Shown here piece by piece: positions 1-12,400 of a stretch of 64,000 bases of DNA. A program made the translations under genes and the position numbers. A model generated the notes under the pieces. It was not told the DNA's origin and made no database searches. It saw only the letters and a list, made by a program, of their open reading frames with translations. Positions within the stretch are counted from its first letter, which is position 1. Each line of letters starts with the position of its first letter. Origin of the DNA: Lineus longissimus (lineage: Eukaryota > Nemertea > Pilidiophora > Heteronemertea > Lineidae); contig NC_088309.1 of the NCBI RefSeq assembly GCF_910592395.1, forward strand, positions 2,172,501-2,236,500, in the 5' to 3' direction.

Positions 1-317
1 TTGAAAGCAATGTGGACGTCTGTCACAATCTGACTGCGCTGGGAGAACCTACAGCACTATCTTCACACTTTTCCGTTAAGTACGAAAATGGTTATCTGGC
101 TGTAACAACCTGACCAGACTTAGGGACAATGCCTCATCATGACCTGAAACTGTCCGATGGACGAAAGGACAATCAGTCTGAATTGAAGACAACGTGGATG
201 TCTAACCGTCCTGAGCAAGGGCAACGTAAAACTGTCTTCAAATCAAATGGATTGCTACTTGCATCTGCGTACATGTACATGACATTTTCAGATCGCGCTG
301 TGGTATTGTCCCCTCAG
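1..317 (-). repeat. Diverged inverted copies of the 101-bp repeat family
   Basis: The stretch around 129-230 reads, on the minus strand, like the unit that is tandemly repeated at 2410-3385. Shared words are the reverse complements of GACTGAATGTC, CCACATTGTCT and CAATTCAGACTGA. The copies are too diverged to give exact unit borders. There is no convincing gene here; the short open frames are accidental. Confidence 0.5.
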
Positions 318-1228
318 TATAGAAGTGACAGCCAGGTTGTACCTGTCATCACAAGCATAGTGAGGTGATCTCAGACCAAGGGGCCGTGGTGCCTGTAGTA
401 TAGAAGAGACGGCCAGGTTGTACCTGTTTTCACAAGCATAGTGAGGTGATCTCAGACAAAGGGGCCGTGGTGCCTGTAGTATAGAAGAGACGGCCAGGTT
501 GTACCTGTCTTCACAAGCATATTGAGATGATCTGAGACCAAGGGGCAGTGGTGCCTGTAGTATACAAGAGACGGCCAGGTTGTACCTGTCTTCACAAGCA
601 TAGTGAGGTGATCTCAGACCAAGGGGCCGTGGTGCCTGTAGTATAGAAGAGACGGCCAGGTTGTACCTGTCATCACAAGCATAGTGAGGTGATCTCAGAC
701 CAAGGGGCCGTGGTGCCTGTAGTATAGAAGAGACGGCCAGGTTGTACCTGTCTTCACAAGCATATTGAGATGATCTGAGACCAAGGGGCAGTGGTGCCTG
801 TAGTATACAAGAGACGGCCAGGTTGTACCTGTCTTCACAAGCATAGTGAGGTGATCTCAGACCAAGGGGCCGTGGTGCCTGTGGTATAGAAGAGACGGCC
901 AGGTTGTAACTGTCTTCACAAGCATAGTGAGGTGATCTCAGACCAAGGGCCGTGGTGCCAGCTGTGGTATAGAAGAGACGGCCAGGTTGTAACTGTCTTC
1001 ACAAGCATAGTGAGGTGATCTCAGACCAAGGGCCGTGGTGCCAGCTGTAGTATAGAAGAGACGGCCAGGTTGTACCTGTCTTCACAAGCATAGTGAGGTG
1101 ATCTCAGACCAAGGGCCGTGGTGCCAGCTGTGGTATAGAAGAGACGGCCAGGTTGTAACTGTCTTCACAAGCATAGTGAGGTGATCTCAGACCAAGGGCC
1201 GTGGTGCCTGTAGTATAGAAGAGACGGA
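318..1228. repeat. Tandem satellite array, 81-bp unit
   Basis: About eleven head-to-tail copies begin at 318, 399, 480, 561, 642, 723, 804, 885, 968, 1051 and 1134, with a truncated one at 1214. The unit starts TATAGAAGAGACGGCCAGG and ends in GGTGCCTGTAG. Spacing is 81 bp for the first eight intervals and 83 bp in later units, which carry an extra CA and GCCAGCTG. Units beginning at 480 and 723 share the same variants (TATTGAGATGATCTGAGACC, then TATACAAG in the following unit), giving a 243-bp trimeric period. No coding function is seen. Confidence 0.93.
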
Positions 1229-2409
1229 CTGTGCTATGTATGTGTTAGTCTCTTTGTATGTGTCTGTCAGCTCTGGCCAGTCTTCCTCTCTATTCTCCAT
1301 TAGGGAGCATGTGCCTGAAGCGAATGAACTGGTTTCTGGTGTCCAGGCCCGGCATTCATACTCAGCAGATACTCAAATGCCTACTCCTCGTTCTGGTGGC
1401 AGTGCCCTGTCACCTGCTGCTTCATTTCAGTTGGGTGATGTTGTCAGCTTGAGGGTTATAACCATTGTTTCCCTTTCTCCATATTACTTGGTCAGCTTGT
1501 TCTGAGTAGGGCCTTGTTGCCGCTTGCTGCCGGGTTTGGCCAGGGTGTCAACTCGTTCGTCTCCAGGTACACCTGCAAGTGTGGAAACAACTGAAGTACC
1601 AGAGATCTATTTGCAGTTTGCTGCCTTGTGCATCTGGCTTCCACATCTTCAATTTAGACTGACTGTCACTAACGTCTATTGGACAGTTTTCAGGTTATGC
1701 TGTGTGAATGTCTTCTCAGCACAGTCAGACTCTAGGAGACATCAACATTGTCTCAATCCAGACTGATTGTCACTTTCGTCAACAGGACAGTCAGGTTGTG
1801 CCTGAGATTGTACCTTCAGTACGTCAGATTGTAAGGGACTCTCAGACCGATTGTCACTTTTGTCCGAAGGACAGTCGTCAAGTCATACTGTTGGATTCTC
1901 TCATCACTATGGTCAGACAGTGGCCGACATCAACTCGGTCTGCAATTCAGATCGATGGCCACTTTCGTCCCCTTTGACCGTTTTCAGGTTGTGCTGTGGG
2001 ATTGTCCTCTCAGTAAGGTGAGAGTGTGATCGGACAGATATCCATATTGTCCTCAATTCAGACAATGTTGCTTTCGTGAAGAGGACAGTTTTGAGGTTGG
2101 GCTCTAGGATTTCTTTCCTTAGTAATGTCAGATTGTGAGAGACATCGATCCACATTGTCTGCGATTCAGACTGATTGTCCTTTTCGTCTTTAGGATGGTT
2201 GTGCTGTGGGACTGTCTTCTCAGAACGGAGAGATTGTGAGAGACACCCACATTGTCTGCAAGACCGAATCTCACTTTTGTCTTGAGGGCAGTTTTTGGGT
2301 TGTGCATTGGGATTATCCATTCAGCAGGCTACGGTTAGATTGTGGCATGGACCAACCACATCCACATATGATAAAAACCTCACTCAAAGAGAGCAGATCA
2401 TCATCCCGC
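1229..2409. repeat. Degenerate relatives of the 101-bp repeat, no gene
   Basis: Between the two regular arrays, words such as TCAGACTGATTGTCACTTT, CCACATTGTCTG and GTGCTGTGGGATTGTC recur at irregular spacing from about 1640 to 2340. They look like old, broken units of the array at 2410-3385. From 1229 to about 1600 I see nothing recognisable. Open frames on both strands here are short and show no family similarity. Confidence 0.55.
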
Positions 2410-3385
2410 CAGTTTCCATGCTGTACTGATTGTCCCCTCAGAACAGTCCAATTGTGATAGCCATCCACATTGTCTGCAATTCAGACTGAATGTCTCTTTT
2501 ACCTGGAGGACAGTTTCCATGCTGTACTGATTGTCCCCTCAGTACAGTCCAATTGTGATAGCCATCCACATTGTCTGCAATTCAGACTGAATGTCTCTTT
2601 TACCTGGAGGACAGTTTCCATGCTGTACTGATTGTCCCCTCAGTACAGTCCAATTGTGATAGCCATCCACAGTGTCTGCAATTCAGACTGAATGTCTCTT
2701 TTACCTGGAGGACAGTTTCCATGCTGTACTGATTGTCCCCTCAGTACAGTCCAATTGTGATAGCCATCCACATTGTCTGCAATTCAGACTGAATGTCTCT
2801 TTTACCTGGAGGACAGTTTCCATGCTGTACTGATTGTCCCCTCAGTACAGTCCAATTGTGATAGCCATCCACATTGTCTGCAATTCAGACTGAATGTCTC
2901 TTTTACCTGGAGGACAGTCTTCAGGCTGACTGATTGTCCCCTCAGTACAGTCCAATTGTGATAGCCATCCACATTGTCTGCAATTCAGACTGAATGTCTC
3001 TTTTACCTGGAGGACAGTTTCCATGCTGTACTGATTGTCCCCTCAGTACAGTCCAATTGTGATAGCCATCCACATTGTCTGCAATTCAGACTGAATGTCT
3101 CTTTTACCTGGAGGACAGTCTTCAGGCTGACTGATTGTCCCCTCAGTACAGTCCAATTGTGATAGCCATGCACATTGTCTGCAATTCAGACTGAATGTCT
3201 CTTTTGCCTTGAGGACAGTCTTCAGGCTGTACTGATTGTCCCCTCAATACAGTCCGATTGTGACAGCCATCCACATTGTCTGCAAATCAGACTGAATGTC
3301 TCTTTTACCTGGAGGACAGTCTTCAGGCTGTACTGATTGTCCCCTCAGTACAGTCAGATTGTGACAGGCATCCAAATTGTCTTCA
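2410..3385. repeat. Tandem satellite array, 101-bp unit
   Basis: About ten copies begin at 2410, 2511, 2612, 2713, 2814, 2915, 3015, 3116, 3216 and 3317, spaced 100-101 bp. The unit includes CTGATTGTCCCCTCAGTACA, CCACATTGTCTGCAATTCAG and CTCTTTTACCTGGAGGACAG. Two unit types alternate near the end: TTTCCATGCTGTACTG, or TCTTCAGGCTGACTG. The pair starting at 2814 is copied at 3015, a 201-bp dimer. Identical small open frames one dimer apart (2773 and 2974) are a by-product of the repeat, not genes. Confidence 0.93.
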
Positions 3386-6300
3386 AGGAGACTCACACAG
3401 CCTAATCTATGAGTTGTCCTTTTAAGTGATAGTAAGACTGTACCGAAGACACTACCCAGTAGAAAGGGGACTGATGCAATGAAGGAGAAAACCCATCAGT
3501 TTTATATTAATGTCAATATCTTTATTTCTCGTCTTAGTCTAGTACCAATACAACAAAACTAACACAAAGTTTGGTCTTGGTAACCCTGGTGACTATACAA
3601 GTGCAGCCAGTAAGTGCGACCAACTGCCTATAAATACTAAACAAGTAACAGATACTCAGAGTTATCTCATAAGACTGACGGTGACAGTCACCAAGAATAA
3701 GATGCAGAAAATGTCAGAACTTTGAAGACCACATTTCAATTGCGTCAATTTCACTTTCTTCCTTATATCTGAGTCCGCAGTAAAAAACGATGTGTTAAAC
3801 TTTAACCCCCAAAATGTAGTTTATACATTAATCACAACCTCATACTTCATACATGTACATGTAGGAATCCTCTTGAGTACACGTTCATGAGAAATAATAG
3901 CAAAATACAGTCACTTTGTGCATTTTTTACAATAAGCATATCTGATTATGTACAAAATGATGAGAACTATGGACCAAACTTTCAAAACAATATGAAACAC
4001 CCTCCCCAAATACCAGCTGACAAAACCCCGAGCCGTCTTGGATTTGACCATAAGATTTGCAACCCAATGCTAGTACATGGAGTGATTGTCACTGCCGAAT
4101 AAGGGCACAAGAACATTTCAAATCAGGCCTCTACCTTTTTGGGGAGAGCCCTTGGTCCCAACTCACATGTTCTCCTCATTTCTGCTCTTAGTTACACGTA
4201 AACCCTGGGAAATACACCAGCTATGCACTCTTGGATAAAACAGGCAACTATCAAAGACACTTCCTACAGTAAACCCAGAAATATTGGAGACATTTTATTT
4301 CATGGTTCCGAAAAACTGCAAATTTTGCATACACTTACATGTACATGCAATTCATACTACCTAAAGCCAAATTGATGTACATGTATGTGCAGTGTCTTCT
4401 AGAACACCCCATTCAGGCCCCGATAAAGTTATTTTGCATCAAATATCTTAAGAATTTCAAAAGGCCTTCGTCACAGGATATCAATGTTATGAAAAATATG
4501 TTAAGCCTTGTTTTGAATGTAGTGGTCCTTGGTATGGTTGCCTGATTAAGACTGCCCAGGAAAACCTCAACCCCAAACACTCAGCAGGTGCATTTTTGGT
4601 CTATCTCAGCGGTCTTGATTTAACCGAGAACTTCTAGCTCGGCGTTAATTCCTTAATTGATAATACACAGATTATCTACCACCCGTTCTTGCTCATACCA
4701 AAATTGAAAGACCAATACAGGAAGTTTACTTGAATTCTGGGGTTCCTAGTCTACCTTTCAGAAATAAAATAGCTAGCTACTATAATGAAGATCTGAATAT
4801 AATATGTAAAGCCATGCGATTGAATATATTTTTGATCATAAACAAAAGGTGCAATTAAGACCTTGGTAATACCAAGTGTAAATATAAAGGCTGTTGGTGA
4901 ATTCCATGCTGGCTGTCACTCATTTCCAGATATTGATTATGCAAATGCTGCTAGTCAACATGAACACAAGGCCAGGCAATTCAAAAATGGCATACACTTC
5001 AAGGCACACAGTGGCCAATGAACCAAGAACTTGTGTGTGTTACTCTAATCAGACCAGACATTGACGTGAAATTAACCAAGTTCAAACATCAAGGACTGCA
5101 TTGTTAACAACAATAAGAGTGTAGTGAACCGCTCGAGGAGTTTGATGTACAGGCCAGTCTTCAACAAGCTCAACGAACTATAAAGTTTCGGATGTCAATC
5201 TGTGTCCTTGGAGGAGTCTTAGCCAAAGTGTACAATGTGTGGATAATGTGTGGGTTGATGCACCATATGGGTCAATGGAATGAATATGACATCCAAAATG
5301 ACTTCTTTTTTTCGATGTGATGAGGTCATCTCACACCTCTAGAAGCCACAAAAGACATCATGCACTCAGAAATTTCGAATTGTTCGTTTTGGAACACAAG
5401 AGACAAATCACAATCACTCAACAATAGGACGCCTAGATACAGTCAATATGACTATATGATAGATATCAGAGTACATCAGACTGTAATGGACGATAAAAAG
5501 CATTTCAAGAAAATATATATGCTCTAGATACATACATGTACAAGATAAACAAAGAAACACAACTGCAACGTGTAGCCTACCGGTACATGAAAATATACAG
5601 TGTCTATCCAGTTAATATGATCCTAAAACTCAACTGACTGCTAGGATGAAGCTGGCAGCTATGTCAAACTGTCTTGAACCCACCCAGAGCCCAGCACTTA
5701 TTAAGTTTATGCCCACAGTAAACTCAAATCTTCCAAGGAGCTTGTAGGCTGTTCTCCCAGCCCCCTCCATTAAAGTACATGTACCAATTTTTTTCAAAAA
5801 ACCATTTCAAATGAATGCAAACCTCTTTCTATCCCGTTCATCCTTCTTGACTACTAGTGATTATAAGATACATGAGTATTTTGATTGATAGAGGAAAGAA
5901 AGAAATTGAAGACAGGGACACATAATGTCTGAAAACAGGCAAGCTGATCAACTAACGAAAATCAACAACAGCACAGACCTTTGGATGAAAAATACAGCAT
6001 ATTATTGGAATCTAACTAACTAGTTGAAGGAATTTTCCGGACCAGCCATTTACACAAATCATGTCATAATCCACAAAATATTAATTTTGCCCCCCTCCAC
6101 ATCTCACTCAAATAATGAATAAAAGTTTCAATTGCGGATTCCACAATTCAAAATAAGTGTGAGATACTAGATGAAAATGGCTACCAGAACTCCAACTCCT
6201 TTTAACACCATACCAAAAGACCAAGATCTGCTTCACAACCAACATGTCACACCTCTTTATCTAAAATGAACTTCTCCATCCATAATGCAGTTCCAAACAA

Positions 6301-6427
6301 GGCTCGTCTGATTTTGATGTGTAGGGGTGACAGGCTAAGGCCTGAAGCAGGCATTTATTTCACAGAAAGTTTCAGGCCACACGATCACAGAATATTACAG
6401 TATAAAAGTTCTTGATTCTCGAGTTAT
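3386..6427 (-). other. SNX27 3' flank; no other gene seen
   Basis: This interval lies downstream of the SNX27 stop codon (6428-6430). On the minus strand AATAAA hexamers occur at 6354-6359, about 70 nt after the stop, and at 3531-3536, so either a short or a roughly 2.9-kb 3' UTR is possible. ACATGTACATG palindromes occur near 3850, 4338, 4380 and 5530. No open frame here resembles a protein family I know. Confidence 0.4.
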
Positions 6428-9400
6428 TTACAGGTCGCCATCGCCGATGCTGTTATCCTCCGGTGCTCTCCGCCGCGCTGGACGATGGGCAGTCTGGAAC
6501 AGGATGAGTGATAATCATCATACATATAATTGCTAAATACAAGAGGAATTGATGATGTTATTGAGAAGTAAAATGCGCAAATATGGCTTGTCTGTCGCCT
6601 ATTGGTAGTCGGTATTTTCATATCATCACTTGAATTGGAAATGGCTAAACTGTCCAAAAAAGCACATAGGCTGGTTAAATGTGACATTTAGACATCGAGA
6701 CAAATCACACATGATTAGATTCACATTAAACATCTGAACAAACATATAGAATATGCGTGTTATGACACAAAACTCGGCCAGTGAGTGTGTGATGACATCA
6801 CAAAATGATTACAAGACAGCTTGTGATTGGTTAAGCCTGGTAAGTAATGAAGAGGTAGAATGATCAGACCCAAGCTGTTGCCGCCTTTTACAATTTAAGA
6901 AATCCGACAATAGATTTGAAAGTTTCTGATTAGTTCTTCATTTCCTTACCAAAGGCTCTGGCGAGGAGCTAGCAGTTGTTAGATTACCATGATTAACCAT
7001 TCTGCTCTGAAAGAAACCAAATGAACACACATACACATGTAGAACATTGATACAGCCTCTCTCCTTGATGCCTTCTTTGCAGCAGGTCCGACCCAAACTT
7101 CATATCCCAAGTACAGCTAATAAGCGGCTTATACTGAGAAACATGAGTGCACCATGCCTGCTTTCTGAGTGAACAGTTAACACTGACCACAATGAACAGT
7201 GATTGACAATGAGAGCAAAAGGGTATGAAAAGAAAAACCTTCAGTACATTCATTGTTGTGACAACATCACCCATTGGCTGAACACTGCCATAAATCAATG
7301 TCAAGTCAGATCCAATGTTATACATACCTGTAAGGTTTTACTGAATACACCCACCAAACAACAGCTACACCATATTTACATGAATGATAGAGATATTGTA
7401 CATACCACAAGTCACTGACCTGTTCTTCCCAAGTGATTTCAGTTGTAATCCGCTCAAAACAGTCATACATATAGTTGAACTGCAAAAGTAACAAATTCAT
7501 TTTCGTTAGATAATGACACTTGACAGAACATTTACAGCCTAACAGCTTGATACAAAGACAAAAGTCAGATCCATTGTTAGAGTGAAACTACTTCAAGTGC
7601 TGCGTCACCAGCTGGTAACTTTGAAACTACTCTGGTATGTGAAGGAGAACTTATTCTAGCCATTGGTTTTTACTGGGCCATTCAAACATACTATTTATAT
7701 AAGCAGTTTGTGACAGGATTCCTAGAATAATGATGTGTACGCTAGAGGCGCAGTACAATACTTACATAAGGCGAGAATACTTTCACCCATCTCGACCTCT
7801 TCCCTTCTCGCGCGTATTCAAAGTTAAAACTCATCCCCTCTTCATCGATGTCGAACTGCTTGATGTCATCCCACGCAAACTCTATTACTTGTGACTGAAA
7901 TATCAAGTACCATTCGATGAAAATTTGAAGGTTCTCTTACCCGATGAGACAGGATTTTAAACCGTTACAGGCCTTAAAGTTCACAAGAAGGGCTTCGTTA
8001 GAAACCTCTCAATCTTTATAATGGCACCATTTTAGTCATATTGCGATTTTCAGAAATGTTCTCAAAATGGCCACCACAACAAAGATTTTTTGATACAGTC
8101 TCTCTTTTACACAAACCTCTGGCGTGCCATCTTCTTTAGCTGCTTGCAGTTTGAAATTCTTTACACCAAAAACAGCGATCACATGTCCATCCTTTCGTGA
8201 ATCACAGGCACAATGTGGAAACGCTATCTCCCCATAACCATCAATTTGCCGGCACATCTTGAGGTACTGAAAAAAGCAAATAGTTCACATATCTCTGTCG
8301 TTGGGTATGCTCCACTTATTGAGATTTCTGCAAATTGCCAATTGGCATCAGCAGAGACACCTCCTCTGAGCCCAAGGAGTCCATCACAAATTCTGCAAGC
8401 AGATCAAAGGATATTCTCTTCGCCAGTACTGACTTCCATTACAACATCACTTTGACTTTCTTTACCACTGATATCACTTTCTTTAAAGGTCATAGCCCTG
8501 GCATGGTTTGACTGCGAACAGCCAATAATCAGTCAATAAGATAACATATGAACAATTATTGACTTATCTTTGAGGCAATTACCAAGACCACTCATAAATC
8601 CATTTCTCCAGGAAATATCGGACTGGTCTTTAAGTACGCAGTACTTTATTGAAAACATCAGCAAGTCAAGTGTGAACATATTTCGACAGCCTTGCTTTTT
8701 GTTCAAAATTCTTACCTCTAGTTTTTTGCCCGACTCTTGTAAACTTTTTAATTCATAAAGCTTCTCGCCTGGTTTAATATTGCCACGACTAACATCGTCC
8801 ACCGCCTGAAATATGATGGAGAATGTATTGGCAACTTCAATCGCTCTTCTGCTCATTCACTTCAACAAAGACCAATGTATTTTCCTCGAATTGTGCTACA
8901 AAGGCTGCTTCTAATATCCTCTCTGTTGTACATGTGTGGTATCTTCAGCCAACCTCAGGAAAGGCCAAAGGTTTCAAGAATGTTAATTCTAAAGTTAGGA
9001 TTTCTCCAGAGATTGAAACCAGCTGCATACAGCCTTTCTTTAGCTGAAGAACAGAAATTGGGTAAACAGCCTCACCTGCCAAAACAAGAAGTTAACTATT
9101 GCCTCATTATTGTGTAAGACTGTTTCTTTGGACAGAGAGAATAGCCACTTCCTCAGAGTGATACACGTTGCCGTGGCAGTACTATAGTTCTGTATGTACA
9201 AATTGTGGGGGAATTCATTCGGCTGGAGTTTACGTTCTGAAAGAAAGGTCAGAACAAGTTTATAAGACAGCCTTTTTGTACGGCTGCAATGACTAACTGC
9301 CTGCCTGCCAATTTCAATAGTGCTACCAGAGCCACAGCTAAGACTGCATGGTCAAGTGAACGGCAAGTGAAGGGCATGTCCCCACACCACGGCACACCCT

Positions 9401-12400
9401 ATAAAGTCAAGTGCACAGGCCTCAAAATGTGACCATTGCTATAGATATTTGAAACAGAGATGGTCATACACTTCTCTTCAATCTAATGACCTCACAGTCA
9501 AGATGATTCCAGATACTGTGAGCAGGTACAGTGGCTTATCATCCTTCTAAACCTTGCCACATACAACACACATCAAACTCACCAAAGTTATACTCTTCTA
9601 TTTCAAAGAGGGCAAAATACATGGCAGTTTCTTCGTCCATACCCAACTTGGCAATGACGGCCTGGAAAGGAAATGGTTGTCCAAGTAAATAGAACATTCA
9701 TGAGTGAGTACCTACTTGAGACTGGTGCTACAGCAACAGGATTTATCAATATTAGGGTAGATATACTAATAGCAATCCACTAGATTTCCCAAGAACATTG
9801 TCGATACAGAGCTGTAATCGCGAGCTAGGCTGAAATACACTATTAGTTAATTAATCATAGTGTTAAGGCGTCACCGCTCAGAGAGTTATGGTATGTCAGT
9901 ATTTGTTTGTTCTATCTATGATACAATTGCAGCGTGCACCAAGCCTTCAAGTGGTTGCATTTATCTACACTGCAGTTCTGATCAATATATGATTCTCAGG
10001 GTGCAACAGTGGAATACAGAGTCGGGTGCCAAGTTGGGGTTAATTCCATGACGTCAGACAGTGGGGAAACTCAAATCAAAGTTAGCCAATCAGGTCAAAT
10101 CACCAAGAAGATGCTGCAATGTATTGCACTGTGTCCATTTCCCCTTGATGGACTTACCTCAAACACTTGGTCCGTAGTGTATGAATTCTTGATTGTGACA
10201 GTGAGCACATTTCTGTCTGGGAGGAGCACCTTTAATTCAACATCATTCGAAGAGTTACAATTCTGAAAATAGAAAGCAGATCATGAGTTCTAGCATCTTG
10301 GGCTTAGGCTCGGAAATTGCAATGTCTCTCTGTACTGTCTGCTCCGATATAGTTTAAAATTCTCTTGCAAGTGTTCGAGGCAATCAAATTAGACGAGTAC
10401 ATGTACCATTCTAATAATGTGAGTGTCTTTAAGTTCCTCCTAACATCTTGCCAATTGACGTCTAGACACTTCCATAAAATCCCTGCTGAACGGCAGTAAA
10501 ACGTGCCATGATTGTTAATAGCAGACGATAACAACATGTCAGTTCGTTAGGGAGCACACACATCAGACATTAATCAATTATCCAACGTTTTTATATCAAT
10601 TAGATAACAACACTAAAGCTGGCATAGTCTCCTATTACAGATGCTGTTTAGCCTGGGAACTATGATCCTCAGGGACCAAACAGGTCCACAACATCAATCC
10701 ATGTGATAGTACGAGTTTGCCTCCATATTTCACATCAAAAGATGATTAAATTTTTGAGACAATTAATGATGAAAGTGTTTGCTTTTTGGTTGAGGATATT
10801 CGAGAGCTGGGTGAGAAGATTTGATTAAGTCTTGTCAGTGTAATGAGCCAAGAAACATGGTTTATTAGATTCCCAGGAAAAGCTTCTGAATTACTTATTA
10901 GCTACCTAATAATGATCTTGAGCATCCCAATGAGGACAGAACCTCCCCCCCCCTCATTGTTGATGAGCATCCCAATGCAGACTTGGTAATGAGTACTATG
11001 TTGTATAAAGAATAGAAAAGAATAGAACTGTAGAGGGGAACCTCCTCTTGCAGACACCTCTGAATTCAAGACACCCTCTCTCCTGGGGAGTATGCAATCA
11101 AGCTGCCTCACAGAACCAGGACTCTGACTACCTCTGCCAGCGAGGTGCCCACTTACTCCTGGGTGGAGATAAGCAAGTAGGATCAAGTGCCTTGCTCAAG
11201 GACAAAAAGCCATGGTGTAATGGTAAGGATGAGATGTACATGCTCGTCGTCTTAGGTTAAAGGAACAAGAAGGAGTAGCAGAACGAGCTCCTGGAAGGGG
11301 ACCATGCTGCACCAGAAGCAGACCACGTACCTTGTTCGAACTGTTGGAGGGTTGAAGAGAAGCACTTGCACCAGAGTCTTTACTCGCCTAATGGATAGCA
11401 AGAAATAAAATAGAAGAGAGAGTCAGGACTGTGAAGGCCATGAGCAACTGGGCCCAGTACTGTACACAGCAACTTCAACCGTTGATTGTCAAGGTAACGT
11501 TTCAAAACCCGAGATCGCTTTCCAAGTCAAATGCAATCACTGTCTGCCATGTCTTTATACTAATCCAATCAACCCAACCAAAACTCCAACATAAATTGCT
11601 AACATTATTGGTTTGAGCGTAAAATCATCCGCCACTGAAGTGTAACAGAATTTATACTAACTCAATTTCCACATAAGTGAAGCCAATTGAGAGAATACCA
11701 AGTGACATGTTTTTACTATACAAGACATCAGTGGTTTTTAACGGGAATATCAGAGCATAACGTCGGAGACCGAATTGTGAGGTATACTCTAGTCGATGAA
11801 GTAATCACTTTCCAATGACTCTCCAATAAATATCCAACTAAACTAGACAGCAAGTAAAACATTGCCAAGGGACCAAACTATTGACACAATCACCCCGATC
11901 AATCATGGCACGACCGTAGCCAATGTCTGCGATCACCGCCAATGTCTGCCATCACTGCCCATCAATACAGGAAATGGTAAATGAAGATAACTACTCTCGT
12001 GTCACCTCAGTCGCGACCACCAGGCAAGGACCGGAAATTCGACCATGTGATTTGTAACAAGATTCAACAGGACCGATACTTTTATTCTTCACAGAGTGTG
12101 AAGATTTCTCGACATCTGAGACAGCATGTCGGTGAGATGTAATGAATGCATCAAGAACACTGTTATTTCAGCGAGAATTGAACTCCCCTTTACATCCTCG
12201 AAGATGGCAACGATATTCTGCCCAGAAAAAACTGATTTGGCCAATGACGCAGAACCGACATGCAAACTCATTTATACTGCTCTTCACCAAACAAAACAGG
12301 GTTTGATTGACTGCATCATCACAGGCATACTTTGTGAAAAACCAATTCAATAACCACCGATCTATCCCAATAGTATTTCATAAGTCGTTGCATTTCTGCG

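Noticed and set aside
2773-3162. Two identical 62-codon frames
   Set aside because: They are the same frame read twice through the 101-bp tandem array; repeat by-products, not genes.
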